Source of the DNA: Vibrio fortis
GTDB taxonomy: Bacteria > Pseudomonadota > Gammaproteobacteria > Enterobacterales > Vibrionaceae
DNA length: 64,000 nucleotides
Assembly (NCBI RefSeq): GCF_024347475.1
Contig: NZ_AP025489.1
Location: 1-64,000 of the forward strand
Direction: 5' to 3'
In this document: one piece after another, positions 7,664 through 16,636 of the stretch
Layout: each line of letters starts with the position of its first letter
Numbering within the stretch: position 1 is the first letter of the stretch
Position numbers and translations under genes: made by a program
The notes under the pieces: model-generated
The model's database searches: none
What the model was told of the DNA's origin: nothing
Seen by the model: only the letters and a program-made list of their open reading frames with translations

Positions 7664-10306
7664 ATGAAAAAACGTTGGTTGAACAATAAGAAAGCGGTGG
7701 CTGCAGCAGTCACCGCTGCGCTAGTTACAGGTTGTGGTGGTGGTTCAGATTCATCTAGCCCTACACCAGTAACAGAGTTTACAGTAACAGCTTTAGATGG
7801 CTATTTGCATAAGGCAAGCGTTAGAGTAGATAACAATAACAATGGCGTTTGTGAAACCGATCTTGGTGTGACAGATGAAAAAGGCCAATTGAAAGTCGAT
7901 GGTCAATATAAAGATAAACCATTGTGTGTGACCGCAACGCCTGGTACGACGGTGGATATGACCCGTGGTATTGTTGAAAGTGCCTTCACATTGAAGGCGC
8001 CAGCGGGTGCAGTTGTTGTTAACCCGTTGACAAACTTAGTGGTAGAAAAGTTAGAAAACGACTCGACGTTAGACTTAGCTGCGGCGCAAAAAAGCGTTGT
8101 TGATGCGTTAGTTGAAAGTGGAATTCATGTCGATCATAATGATGCGTTTGGTGATTATCTTTCTGCCACTAACTCACCACAAGATGCATTGAAGAGTAAG
8201 CAGCTTGAAGTGATTGGTGAAGTACTGGTCGATAACCACGACAAGCCTAACATCAACCCTGACTCTAAACTGACAATTGTTAAGCAAGTGGCAACGGAAG
8301 TTAAGGACAAAACCAGCGCTGACGATCTTGAAGGTTTTAACCCAGTTGTCGGTGACATCAAGGAAGACGGTAGTGTTGACCCAATCACAGTTAACCACCG
8401 ACCGAAGAGTGTTGGTGCTAAAGACCTTACCTTCAAAACTGAAATCTCTGTCGGCGGCACTACCAGTATTGATCTCGCTTCACAATATGGTTTAGCGTTT
8501 GAGGACGTCGATAGCGGTGACTCATTCACCCTTAAGGTATCCACCGACTCTGAACATCAAAATGGCGTGAGTCTAAGTAATGAAGGTGTGCTCTCCAATA
8601 TCAAACATGATAAAGCAGGGGTTTATACTTTTTATATCTTTGCCATCGATTCTCATGGTGCACGATCCAACCCGGTGGAGCTGAAAGTTACCTTTACCTC
8701 ACAAGACCTAGCACCAAGTATCGACGAAGAGACTAAAGCGACATTTGTGGAAACCATTAAAGCGATCGAGTTTACCAAAGGGATTGAATTCCCAGAGCAG
8801 GCCTTCAGTTTAGATGGCTTATTCATTGACGAAGATGTTGCAGCCTTAACCATAAATGCTGATACCGATGCCCGAGGAATGAGTGCGACAATTAATAATG
8901 GTCAGCTGGTCATTAAAGGAACGCCAACGGTTGATGGTGAATTTAATTTGGTGGTGTGGGCACAGGATGCAGTTAACCAAGACCAAGCCAGTGTTAATAT
9001 CTTTTATACTATCAAGCCATCAGATGTTGCGGTGACTCACCCACTTGAAAACAAAGTACTTTACTCCATTGATAACTCGGGTCCGACTGAACATCCGCAG
9101 CTAGGCTGTCACTCGATCAAGTTTGAAAATAACGCTCTTTACTTCTCTGATATTAGTACCGACTATATTTGTTCTGAGCCTAGCCTCGAAGGAGGAACAT
9201 ACAGTGTTGAAGGAGATATCATCAAAGTTGTGGTCAATGAGGGCGTTTCAGATGAAGTTCAGCATATTTCCATTGTTAAAGCGTATGACTTCAGTCAAGG
9301 TTACCTGATCAAAGGTACTTCACAAACTAGTCAAACCAACGGCGCAGCTACTGTTTGGCTTCGCGACTTTTTTGTTACCAATAAACATGTGGAAAGTACG
9401 CTAAATATGCGCTCATCTGGTACCATTTACCGCTCCTTCTTGTGGCATAATAATGGTTATATAGACCCAGCAACAAGCGTGATGCTAAATGGGCTGAATG
9501 CGCTGAATAACCAGCCATTTGCCAGCGTATCCTTTGTATCGGCATTAACCTGTGATGATGTTATGAGCATCTACCCGACCTTCTATCTGTCAAATGAAAA
9601 CCGTGCAACGGCGCTATCTACAAGATGTGAGGTTAATAGTGAGACCAATCAACCTACAATTCAATTCAACAGCCTTTCTGGTACAGGCGAAGATAACTTA
9701 GTTAATGGTAAGTTTTACACCATTAGCGCAGACCTCGCTCCGGCGTTTTCGGATAAGATGGCGCCTCTTGCGATGCGTATCGAGCATCAAGGTGTTCAAT
9801 CTTGTACCATAGACGACGACTCATGGGGGGCAAATGACACACCCACGTCTCTATCTAGCATTGAACAGTATCAATCGGCGATTACTGACTGTAAAGCGGC
9901 GAGTAACACAGTTACGAACATCGAATCGGTAATTACTAATCTGCTATTAAACAAGCCTGTGAAACATTTCACATTGAAAAATCTAAGCCAAAGCTACGTC
10001 TTCTACGAGCAGCCAAATGGCGAGCGTAGCGTTAATGTGAAAGAGGGCTCACAAAGTGTTGGCATTGGCACTTGGGATTATGTGGATGGTAATATTGTCA
10101 TTTCCAATGCTAAAGATGCTAATAACACGCCTATTAACCTTAAAGAGACGATTGCAATGACGTCTTGGAGGTATGACAATCTAGGTGTTGCAGTTAAAAG
10201 TTTGCTGCAAGAGCAAAGCTACGACTCGCTTGGCCTAGGTGAGTGGACAACACATGGCAGTGTTTCATCTGATGTTTATGTGATTGTTTTAGGTGCAGAG
10301 CATTAA
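7664..10306 (+). CDS. Large cell-envelope lipoprotein with cadherin-like domains
   Basis: An 880-residue predicted lipoprotein. The N-terminus has a basic start (MKKRWLNNKK), a hydrophobic stretch and a lipobox ending LVTGC at about residue 24, followed by Gly-Gly-Gly and a Ser-rich linker, so the mature Cys is expected to be lipidated. The next 130 residues (DGYLHKASVRVDNNNNGVCE, later GAVVVNPLTNLVVEKL) form a module common at the start of Vibrio and Shewanella lipoproteins. Residues 240-450 hold two cadherin/dystroglycan-like beta domains. The remaining 430 residues match no domain I know. It is monocistronic, ending at a strong terminator. It probably sits on the outer membrane. A role in adhesion or carbohydrate binding is a guess. 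Confidence 0.65.
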   Translation: MKKRWLNNKKAVAAAVTAALVTGCGGGSDSSSPTPVTEFTVTALDGYLHKASVRVDNNNNGVCETDLGVTDEKGQLKVDGQYKDKPLCVTATPGTTVDMTRGIVESAFTLKAPAGAVVVNPLTNLVVEKLENDSTLDLAAAQKSVVDALVESGIHVDHNDAFGDYLSATNSPQDALKSKQLEVIGEVLVDNHDKPNINPDSKLTIVKQVATEVKDKTSADDLEGFNPVVGDIKEDGSVDPITVNHRPKSVGAKDLTFKTEISVGGTTSIDLASQYGLAFEDVDSGDSFTLKVSTDSEHQNGVSLSNEGVLSNIKHDKAGVYTFYIFAIDSHGARSNPVELKVTFTSQDLAPSIDEETKATFVETIKAIEFTKGIEFPEQAFSLDGLFIDEDVAALTINADTDARGMSATINNGQLVIKGTPTVDGEFNLVVWAQDAVNQDQASVNIFYTIKPSDVAVTHPLENKVLYSIDNSGPTEHPQLGCHSIKFENNALYFSDISTDYICSEPSLEGGTYSVEGDIIKVVVNEGVSDEVQHISIVKAYDFSQGYLIKGTSQTSQTNGAATVWLRDFFVTNKHVESTLNMRSSGTIYRSFLWHNNGYIDPATSVMLNGLNALNNQPFASVSFVSALTCDDVMSIYPTFYLSNENRATALSTRCEVNSETNQPTIQFNSLSGTGEDNLVNGKFYTISADLAPAFSDKMAPLAMRIEHQGVQSCTIDDDSWGANDTPTSLSSIEQYQSAITDCKAASNTVTNIESVITNLLLNKPVKHFTLKNLSQSYVFYEQPNGERSVNVKEGSQSVGIGTWDYVDGNIVISNAKDANNTPINLKETIAMTSWRYDNLGVAVKSLLQEQSYDSLGLGEWTTHGSVSSDVYVIVLGAEH

Positions 10307-10346
10307 ATTCCCTTACAATTTCGATAAATCTGTCTATTGAAATATA

Positions 10347-10379
10347 AATCCGAGTGTTGGTTATACACTCGGATTTTTT
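10347..10379 (+). terminator. Rho-independent terminator after the lipoprotein gene
   Basis: A perfect 10-bp stem AATCCGAGTG / CACTCGGATT with a 9-base loop runs straight into a T tract. Confidence 0.9.
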
Positions 10380-10408
10380 AGCGAATCATTCTAATCAATT
10401 CAATCAAA

Positions 10409-10434
10409 GTCACCTAAGCTTTAGGTATGGTGAC
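10409..10434 (-). terminator. Weak stem-loop downstream of dps
   Basis: GTCACC and GGTGAC (10409-10414, 10429-10434) enclose a nested CCTAA/TTAGG. On the minus strand it is followed by TTTGATTG. It lies 128 bases past the dps stop, so its role as the dps terminator is uncertain. Confidence 0.3.
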
Positions 10435-10561
10435 GGAGCCATATTAAACAAAACTAACCGGTTGATTCCATTCCTTCAGACTGAGCTGATTTGGTTACGT
10501 GGTTAACCCATCACCTTCAGGTTCAGGCAAATTTTCTATTGTTATGTAGGACTTCACGGAA

Positions 10562-11032
10562 TCACTGAAGGTAAGCGTTAAGCATCCACATTAGCTTTTC
10601 TTGCTCACGGATGTAGTCACCCATAAGAGCTGCTGTACCTTCATCAGATGCGTCACCTGCTTGTTCAAGAATATCGCGCTGTTTGACCAATAACTCGCTG
10701 AAGCCACTTACAAGTCCAGTTACGCAGTCTTTACCTTGAGTGGCATTTTGATGTTCATTGATTGAACTTACTTCAAGGTAGCGGCTAAACGCGTGATCGG
10801 GTGTGTGACCTAGCGTAAGGATACGTTCTGCGATCTCATCAATTTTGGTTTGAAGGTCAGTGTAGATCTCTTCAAATTTCACGTGTAGTTCAAAGAAAGA
10901 TTCGCCTTTAATATTCCAATGGTACCCACGCGCATTCATGTACAACACTTGGTAGTGGGCAAGTAGTGAATTGAGTTCATGTGCAAGTTGTTGTGATTGT
11001 TCGTTATCTAGTCCAATAAAATTCTTAGTCAT
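10562..11032 (-). CDS. dps: Dps, DNA-binding ferritin-like protein
   Basis: A 156-residue mini-ferritin that forms dodecamers, oxidises Fe(II) with peroxide, stores iron and protects DNA in stationary phase. The diagnostic ferroxidase segment is present: YHWNIKGESFFELHVKFEE near residues 42-60 with the conserved His, Asp/Glu and Trp residues, followed by a DEIAERI helix. The length matches the family. The N-terminal tail is short and not Lys-rich, so DNA binding may be weak. The start ATG is preceded by an AACAAGGT ribosome-binding stretch. It is monocistronic. A piece of a second copy of its 3' end lies 3.2 kb away at 7371-7422. Confidence 0.93.
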   Translation of the reverse strand: MTKNFIGLDNEQSQQLAHELNSLLAHYQVLYMNARGYHWNIKGESFFELHVKFEEIYTDLQTKIDEIAERILTLGHTPDHAFSRYLEVSSINEHQNATQGKDCVTGLVSGFSELLVKQRDILEQAGDASDEGTAALMGDYIREQEKLMWMLNAYLQ

Positions 11033-11184
11033 TTTGTATACCTTGTTCTTGTTAGGTTATTTTGTTTTGTTGGATACAGTTTATGTCGTACCGATAACTA
11101 AGAAAAATGGACGTTTTCTATGTTTTTGATAGGTAAAAGCTATCGAAATTTTGGGTGTTGAAATAGCATGGCTTGCCGTGGCTT

Positions 11185-12078
11185 TCAGTAGACCGAGCTC
11201 AATCTGTTCTCTACAAAGTCGAGAAAAACTCTGACTTTTTCTGGGACATGTCGACGTTCAGGGTAGACAGCATAGATGTTGTGTTGAGGTAGGTTGTATT
11301 CATCGAGCACTTCAATTAATTGCCCTGAATCGAGGTATTTTCGGACTATGAACGTTGGCATCTGGCAAATGCCAAGCCCTTGTAACAACATCTCGCCAAT
11401 TGCATCACTGTTGTTCACCACGAAGTTACCTTTCGGCTCTACTTTTGACTTCTCGTTGTCACGAAAGAAGGTCCACTCAACACCCGCTTGGAATAGGCTG
11501 TAATAGATACAATTGTGATCTCTTAAATCAGAGGGTGTTTTCGGAATCCCATATTCGGTCAGATATTCTGGCGAGGCACACACGACGCTATCACATTTAG
11601 CCAGCTTTTTGGCAATCAGAGATGAGTCTTTGAGCTCACCAATGCGAATACCGACATCGTAACCGCCTTCAATCATATCCACGATTTTGTCATCCATATT
11701 CAATATGACTTTGATGTCCGGATAGAGATCGAGAAACTCTTTTAACAATGGCACTAGGTGTAATCTGGAAAACGTCATTGGGGCATTGATTTTCAGTGTG
11801 CCTTTGGGTTTTCCCTGATGGAGTGTGGTTGCATTAATCCCTTGTTGAGCGATGAACAATGAGTTGCGCGCATAGTCAGAGAATTGCTCTCCGGCTTCCG
11901 TCAGCGTGAGTTTGCGCGTACTCCGGTGAAATAAACGTGTACCGAGATTATCTTCCAAACTTGAAATACGTTTGCTGACTGCGGATTTGGTCATACTCAA
12001 GCGCTCAGCTGCTGCAGAAAAAGAGCCGGATTCAACGACGGCGACAAAAATAGGTATGGCTGAAAACACATCTCTCAT
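11185..12078 (-). CDS. LysR-family transcriptional regulator
   Basis: A 297-residue LysR-type regulator. The N-terminal winged helix (residues 1-62) has the typical AERLSMTKSAVSKRISSLEDNLGTRLFHRSTRKL pattern; a periplasmic-binding-like effector domain of roughly residues 90-290 follows. It belongs to the CrgA/DsdC-like branch, which has a full recognition helix and an RTGTLKINAP-type linker. It is transcribed divergently from the YdcZ-type transporter pair, with 93 bases between the starts. A palindromic LysR-type box lies directly upstream of its own start. It is therefore likely an autoregulated controller of that pair. The inducer is unknown. Confidence 0.9.
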   Translation of the reverse strand: MRDVFSAIPIFVAVVESGSFSAAAERLSMTKSAVSKRISSLEDNLGTRLFHRSTRKLTLTEAGEQFSDYARNSLFIAQQGINATTLHQGKPKGTLKINAPMTFSRLHLVPLLKEFLDLYPDIKVILNMDDKIVDMIEGGYDVGIRIGELKDSSLIAKKLAKCDSVVCASPEYLTEYGIPKTPSDLRDHNCIYYSLFQAGVEWTFFRDNEKSKVEPKGNFVVNNSDAIGEMLLQGLGICQMPTFIVRKYLDSGQLIEVLDEYNLPQHNIYAVYPERRHVPEKVRVFLDFVENRLSSVY

Positions 12079-12079
12079 T

Positions 12080-12096
12080 GTTGAATTTAACTCAAC
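12080..12096. promoter_or_regulatory. LysR-type operator candidate (T-N11-A)
   Basis: GTTGA-ATTTAAC-TCAAC is an interrupted dyad one base upstream of the lysR start, in the 93-base divergent gap. A second similar half (GTTGTTATTAAC) follows. Position and spacing fit an autoregulatory LysR site. Confidence 0.5.
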
Positions 12097-12171
12097 TTAG
12101 TTGTTATTAACTGACTATTATACTCATTTGGTTACCTAATTATAATCATGCCAACTTTGAGAGGGTAGATT

Positions 12172-12633
12172 ATGTTAGAGAAATTGAGTTTGAGCTTTTT
12201 GGCCGTGTTCAGCGGTGTGTTATTGGCTTTGATGATTAATGTGAATAGTGAGTTGGCCGTTACAACTTCTGCTTTTCAAGCGTCCTGGATTGCTCATGGT
12301 GTCGGCGGCGTTGTTGCGAGTGTTCTGTATTTGATATTTAGGAGCCGTGGTAAGTCCTCCGAAAAGGTCGCGTTAAAGAGCCGATATTGGTTTGGCGGAA
12401 TACCAGGTGCTTTTACCGTGGTTTTAGCTTCAATAACGGTGCAGAGTGAGATTGGCCTCACTGGAACTTTAGCTCTGGCGTTAATCGGACAATTCGCATT
12501 GTCACTTATCATCGAGCACTTTGGTCTGTTCAATCAACCGACGGTAAGGCTGTCGGTTGCCAATCTAGTTCCTATCTTTCTGGTAACAGCAGGGGCGCTG
12601 TTGATCATTTACGGTAAGGTGGGCGGCCAATGA
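12172..12633 (+). CDS. DMT-superfamily YdcZ-type small membrane protein, first of pair
   Basis: A 153-residue inner-membrane protein with about five hydrophobic segments, matching the YdcZ/DUF606 family of half-size drug/metabolite transporter proteins. The pattern of an N-terminal helix, an AFQASWIAHGVGGV segment and a C-terminal GALLIIYGKV helix is typical. It overlaps the next gene by four bases (ATGA at 12630-12633), so the two are translationally coupled and probably work as a heterodimer resembling one full transporter. The divergent LysR gene probably controls both. The substrate is unknown. Confidence 0.78.
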   Translation: MLEKLSLSFLAVFSGVLLALMINVNSELAVTTSAFQASWIAHGVGGVVASVLYLIFRSRGKSSEKVALKSRYWFGGIPGAFTVVLASITVQSEIGLTGTLALALIGQFALSLIIEHFGLFNQPTVRLSVANLVPIFLVTAGALLIIYGKVGGQ

Positions 12634-13067
12634 TTTTTGTATTAATTGGAATATTAAATGGCTTCTGTATCACTTTGAGCCGGGTTTTTAATGGGCAGCT
12701 TTCCACTAGATACGGCGCGTTTCATGCATCCCTAGTTAACCATGTTGTGGGCTTCCTGTTTTTGTCGCTACTGCTGTTCACGGTGTCGGTTTCATTATTA
12801 GACCCTTTGCACACTATGCCAAACGAACCAGAATTATATCTTGGTGGCGCAATAGGAGCTTTGTATGTCGCAGTTAACAGCTTCGTAATGGCGAAATTGG
12901 GTTCGACAAATTCGATCGTATTGGTGGTATGTGGGCAGATGTTGTTTGGCCTTTTGATGGAGGTGTACACCAAAGATCTCGCGTTTTTAGAAATGCAAAT
13001 TATTGGGGCAGGGCTGGTGGTATTTGGCGTGATTTGGAAAGGCCGCACTTTGTGCTGGTGTACTTAA
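12630..13067 (+). CDS. DMT-superfamily YdcZ-type small membrane protein, second of pair
   Basis: A 145-residue partner of the preceding gene, with about five hydrophobic segments and the YdcZ/DUF606 pattern (NGFCITLSRVFNGQLSTRYGA, then ASLVNHVVGF). The two proteins are distantly similar, each with a conserved polar motif after helix 1 (the HGVGG and NHVVG positions). Four-base overlap with the upstream gene indicates coupling. It ends with a Cys-Trp-Cys-Thr tail, which is unusual. Confidence 0.78.
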   Translation: MIFVLIGILNGFCITLSRVFNGQLSTRYGAFHASLVNHVVGFLFLSLLLFTVSVSLLDPLHTMPNEPELYLGGAIGALYVAVNSFVMAKLGSTNSIVLVVCGQMLFGLLMEVYTKDLAFLEMQIIGAGLVVFGVIWKGRTLCWCT

Positions 13068-13113
13068 CCTGCTGTTCTACACCTCGATTAAGTGCCTGAA
13101 CTGTGATTGATAA

Positions 13114-13134
13114 CGGGCAGCATGAAACTGCCCG
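13114..13134. terminator. Hairpin between convergent genes
   Basis: CGGGCAG / CTGCCCG is a perfect 7-bp stem with a 7-base loop between two convergent genes. No T tract follows on either strand, so termination may be weak. Confidence 0.45.
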
Positions 13135-13140
13135 ATTAGC

Positions 13141-14703
13141 CTACTGACCCGTTAAGGTATAGCCAGAGTATTTGATACCTGAGAGGTGAGCCATTTCGCG
13201 ATTCCAAGTCGCGAGGTCGTTGGGGTTAAATTGGTTGAGATGATTGTGACCACAGGCTCTCGCCATCACCGTCATTAGCGCAACCGATGCTTCGAAGAAG
13301 TTTTTTAATTGGTTAGAAGCCTTTTCTATATTCAGACGCTGCCTTAAATCGGCTTTTTGGGTTGCAATACCTGCAGGGCAGTTATTGGTATTACACATTC
13401 TTGCCGCGACACAGCCGATGGACTGCATTGCACTGTTGGATATCGCGACGCCATCGGCTCCCAATGCCATAGCTTTAACAAAGTCCATAGGTACGCGAAG
13501 GCCACCAGTGATGATGAGTGTTACGCGATCTGATGCCCCCGCTTTATCCAAGTACGCTCGAGCTCTCGCCAAGGCTGGTATTGTGGGCACACTAATGTGA
13601 TCTCTAAACATCTCTGGGGCCGCCCCTGTACCGCCGCCACGACCATCAAGAATGATATAGTCTGCCGTTGCATCAAGTGCGAACTGGATGTCTTCTTCAA
13701 TATGATTGGCGCTTAACTTAAAACCAATCGGTATTCCACCAGTCACTTCTCGTACGCGGTTGGCAAACTTTTTAAAGTCGTCAACGGTATTCAGGTCTTT
13801 GAATGTTGGGGGAGAAATCGCCGAAGTACCAGCTTCAATGCCTCGCACCTCCGCTATTTTTCCGATGTTTTTGGCTCCGGGTAAGTGCCCTCCAGTCCCT
13901 GTTTTCGCACCTTGTCCTCCTTTGAAGTGAAAGGCTTGGACGTTTTTCAACTTAGACTCTTCAAATCCAAACCCAGCACTGGCTAGTTCGTAAAAGTATC
14001 GGCTATTGGCAGCCTGCTCTTCTGGAAGCATGCCTCCTTCGCCAGAGCAAATCCCTGTTCCTGCAAGCTCAGCACCAGTGGCCAGTGATACTTTGGCTTC
14101 TTCTGAGAGTGAGCCAAAACTCATGTCGGATACGAACAAGGGTATGTTGAGTCTAAGCGGCTTTTTCGCCTTAGGGCCGATGACTAACTCTGTGGAAACA
14201 GGAACGTCCTCCATTAGTGGTTTAGTGGCCATTTGAGCGACCATGACCTGAATATCGTCCCAATGGGGAAGTAAGTGCCTCGGTACGCCCATGGAAGTCA
14301 TAGGGCCATGATGTCCCATCTTAGATAACCCTTCCCGTGCCAACTGATGAATAAATTCCACCGTAGGTTCAACCTTGGTAGCCGTCGCTACTGGCATAGC
14401 ATCGACAGCTTGGATTTGTACGCCCGGGCCTTCAGTTCCTATATTTGAGTCAGAAAATTGCTTATGGGAGCCATCACAGAAGGGAAGGTTTTGGGAGTGT
14501 TTGCATTGGCAGAGATAACTGTCACCGTTCTCTTCGGCTGTAAAAGCTTTGGGTTTAAAATCAGTTCCCGCATGAGAACCGTCACAGAAAGGTTGGCTTT
14601 TTGACCGTCCACAAGTACAAAAGTAGTACTCTTGATTAGCCTTCAGTTCAACCTTAATAGGTTTGTTATTTGCGACTATTGGTTTGCTCATCATCACATC
14701 CAT
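13141..14703 (-). CDS. CDGSH iron-sulfur / FMN-dependent glutamate-synthase-like fusion
   Basis: A 520-residue fusion. Residues 20-85 hold two CDGSH domains with complete [2Fe-2S] ligand sets: Cys29, Cys31, Cys40, His44 and Cys65, Cys67, Cys76, His80. Residues from about 115 onward form the FMN-binding barrel of the glutamate synthase large subunit (GltB2/archaeal type): DMSFGSLSEEAK, GEGGMLPEEQ, a GAKTGTGGHLPG loop, and an IILDGRGGGTGAAP phosphate-binding turn. A Cys-rich stretch near 435-450 (CVAARMCNTNNCPAG) matches the 3Fe-4S cluster region. The glutaminase domain of true glutamate synthase is missing. It is monocistronic. It is probably a flavin/iron-sulfur oxidoreductase fed by the CDGSH clusters; the substrate is unknown. 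Confidence 0.88.
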   Translation of the reverse strand: MDVMMSKPIVANNKPIKVELKANQEYYFCTCGRSKSQPFCDGSHAGTDFKPKAFTAEENGDSYLCQCKHSQNLPFCDGSHKQFSDSNIGTEGPGVQIQAVDAMPVATATKVEPTVEFIHQLAREGLSKMGHHGPMTSMGVPRHLLPHWDDIQVMVAQMATKPLMEDVPVSTELVIGPKAKKPLRLNIPLFVSDMSFGSLSEEAKVSLATGAELAGTGICSGEGGMLPEEQAANSRYFYELASAGFGFEESKLKNVQAFHFKGGQGAKTGTGGHLPGAKNIGKIAEVRGIEAGTSAISPPTFKDLNTVDDFKKFANRVREVTGGIPIGFKLSANHIEEDIQFALDATADYIILDGRGGGTGAAPEMFRDHISVPTIPALARARAYLDKAGASDRVTLIITGGLRVPMDFVKAMALGADGVAISNSAMQSIGCVAARMCNTNNCPAGIATQKADLRQRLNIEKASNQLKNFFEASVALMTVMARACGHNHLNQFNPNDLATWNREMAHLSGIKYSGYTLTGQ

Positions 14704-14822
14704 ATATTATTCATTTTTTATGGTTTGCTATCAGGCTAAAGTAAAGATGGACATCGCGAATATTGCAATTATGCTCGGCGGTAGGGCTTTCCATAGAATG
14801 GATAAAAGAATAGGGATATAGA

Positions 14823-15347
14823 GTGGAACAAAAACGTATAAATATAAGACCTGCTAGATCCAGTGAATTGCTTGAGGTACATACTTTGGTTACCTCTAAC
14901 AATGAATGGACTAAGTACAATGGGCCTTATTTTTCATATTCACACCCAACGTTAGAGCAGTTTGAAGCATCGTTTTTCAAGCGGCTTCTTGAGGGGACTG
15001 ACTTGCAACTTATTACTGCAGACGATATCCCAATTGGAACCGTTAACTGTTATTGGGAGTGTGAAGAAACACGTTGGCTCGAGGCTGGCGTGGTTATTTA
15101 TGATGCCGATTATTGGGGACAGGGCATTGCTGCACTCGCTGTCTCACTCTGGGTTTCTTATCTATTTGCGACCAAAGAGATTGAGAGAGTGGGTCTAACT
15201 ACATGGTCGGGTAACCCACGAATGATGTCGCTTGCGTCAAAGCTTGGCTTCCAACAAGAAGCGAGGTTGCGCAAAGTGCGCTACTTTGAGGGCGAATACT
15301 ATGACTCAGTGAAATATGGTGTGCTTCGATCTGAGTGGGAAGGGTGA
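14823..15347 (+). CDS. GNAT N-acetyltransferase, RimJ/RimL type
   Basis: A 174-residue acetyl-CoA-dependent acetyltransferase. The fold pattern is clear: an RPARSSELLEVHTLV start, a central strand around GTVNCYWECEE, the pyrophosphate-binding loop ADYWGQGIAALAV near residues 97-109, and the C-terminal NPRMMSLASKLGFQQEARLRK with a YDSVKYGVL ending typical of the RimJ/RimL and SpeG-like branch. The start is GTG at 14823, with AGGG about 10 bases upstream. It is divergent from the CDGSH fusion gene and convergent with the YdjM-like gene. The target molecule is unknown. Confidence 0.85.
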   Translation: MEQKRINIRPARSSELLEVHTLVTSNNEWTKYNGPYFSYSHPTLEQFEASFFKRLLEGTDLQLITADDIPIGTVNCYWECEETRWLEAGVVIYDADYWGQGIAALAVSLWVSYLFATKEIERVGLTTWSGNPRMMSLASKLGFQQEARLRKVRYFEGEYYDSVKYGVLRSEWEG

Positions 15348-15369
15348 TGCTGTCACTTTTCTAGTAACA

Positions 15370-15404
15370 GCCAGTGGTGAAAACCTTTAGTTCAAACCAC
15401 TGGC
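15370..15404. terminator. Hairpin between convergent genes
   Basis: GCCAGTGGT / ACCACTGGC, a perfect 9-bp stem with a 17-base loop, lies between the GNAT gene and the YdjM-like gene. Only weak T richness follows on either side. It is probably a bidirectional terminator. Confidence 0.55.
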
Positions 15405-15410
15405 AGTCAA

Positions 15411-16445
15411 TTATTGCTGCGGGTTGTAGCTCATTTCCATGGTCTTTAAATTAGCATCAATGCTCTGATCGCCTTTTAATCGCTGCCAAAGGGGAGCAAG
15501 TAAATCCAAGCTTCGTTCACTTGGGTAACGTTGAGTGGCTTCAAGCAATCTCCACTCACCATTGCCGTCTTTCTCCGCAAAGACGAACTCAAATGATAGG
15601 CTATCCGCCATCCCTAAACGTAAGTCAGATACAATTAAGGCGTCTTCTTCCACTCTATAGTTTAAGTAACCATGAGAAAATGCGTTGAGTCCCTTTAATG
15701 TGTTGGGTGTCTCTTCCAGAGGCCAATGCCCGAGTGGACGAGCGATAAAATCAATGTGTTTGTCTTTATCTAAAACTGAAGCCAGCCCCTCCCAATACTG
15801 CCCATCGTCCATAACAACTACGCGCCATAACAAGGTGTTAAACGCCGTCGGAGTAATCAGCACCTGTTGGTTAGGGAGTTTTTGAGCGAGTAAGTTTTGT
15901 TCAACACGTTTAGAGATGACTTGCTGTGACACATAGCCCCATCCTAAATAGAGAGTGGATAGCAATACAACACTTTGGCACCATCATCCTCCTTTGTGCT
16001 TAGACATCAATGCAAAGCCAATCCCCAGTAGCAAGGGTAGGGTGTATAAAGGGTCGATAATGAATACGTTGCGAAGCTCGAAATACCCTTGAAATGGCCA
16101 GATTAGCTGAGTGCCATAGGTAGTCATCGCATCCAATAAAGTATGCGTCACTAATACGCTGACAGTTAGAAAGAATACTCTCCGTAGTGTCCAGAAAGAG
16201 TCAGAGTATCGAAGGCAATACAACCATGAAATCAGTAAAGCTAAAGGTGGAAGAGTCAGTAAAGAGTGGCTAAAGCCTCTGTGCTTGATGGTGTTTTGAA
16301 CTGCGTCACCGTAATCCAGAATGACATCTAAATCAGGTAGTGTGCCCAAGGCAGCTCCCGCTAGTAGAACTTTCGCGTTACAGTGCTTTCCAGCAATCGC
16401 ACCAGCGACCGTTGCGCCTAGTGCTGCTTGAGTGACAGAATCCAT
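15411..16445 (-). pseudogene. YdjM-type membrane metal-dependent hydrolase, split by an in-frame TGA
   Basis: A membrane hydrolase-like protein of the YdjM family. From ATG at 16445, 153 codons read MDSVTQAALGATVAGAIAGK, then GTLPDLDVI, IKHRGFSHSLL and THTLLDAMTTYG. These supply the family's conserved Asp/His metal-binding motifs among several membrane helices. A TGA at 15984-15986 interrupts the frame; the same frame continues (WCQSVVLLSTLYLGWGY) without further stops to 15411, giving 344 residues if read through, a normal family length. No base is lost or gained. CGA to TGA is the simplest cause, so this is probably a recent nonsense pseudogene. The C-terminal part (15411-15965) is the soluble tail of the same protein, not a separate gene. 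Confidence 0.8.
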
Positions 16446-16636
16446 ATCGTCCGTATTAATGTTATTGAAAGATTACGTTGATTCAGAAAGTAAATTGAAG
16501 ACGTTGGTGAGTCAAACATCTAATGTGTTTTTAAGTCCTAATTTACTTACTTTTACATAATTGCGTCCTTGTACATCGTTCCAAATTTGGTGTGCTTGCG
16601 CTAAACGGATAGACAGCATAATGGTATGAATTGAGT

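Noticed and set aside
15984..15986. TGA codon read as selenocysteine
   Set aside because: No convincing SECIS hairpin downstream, and the family's residue at this site is not known to be selenocysteine; a nonsense mutation is simpler.
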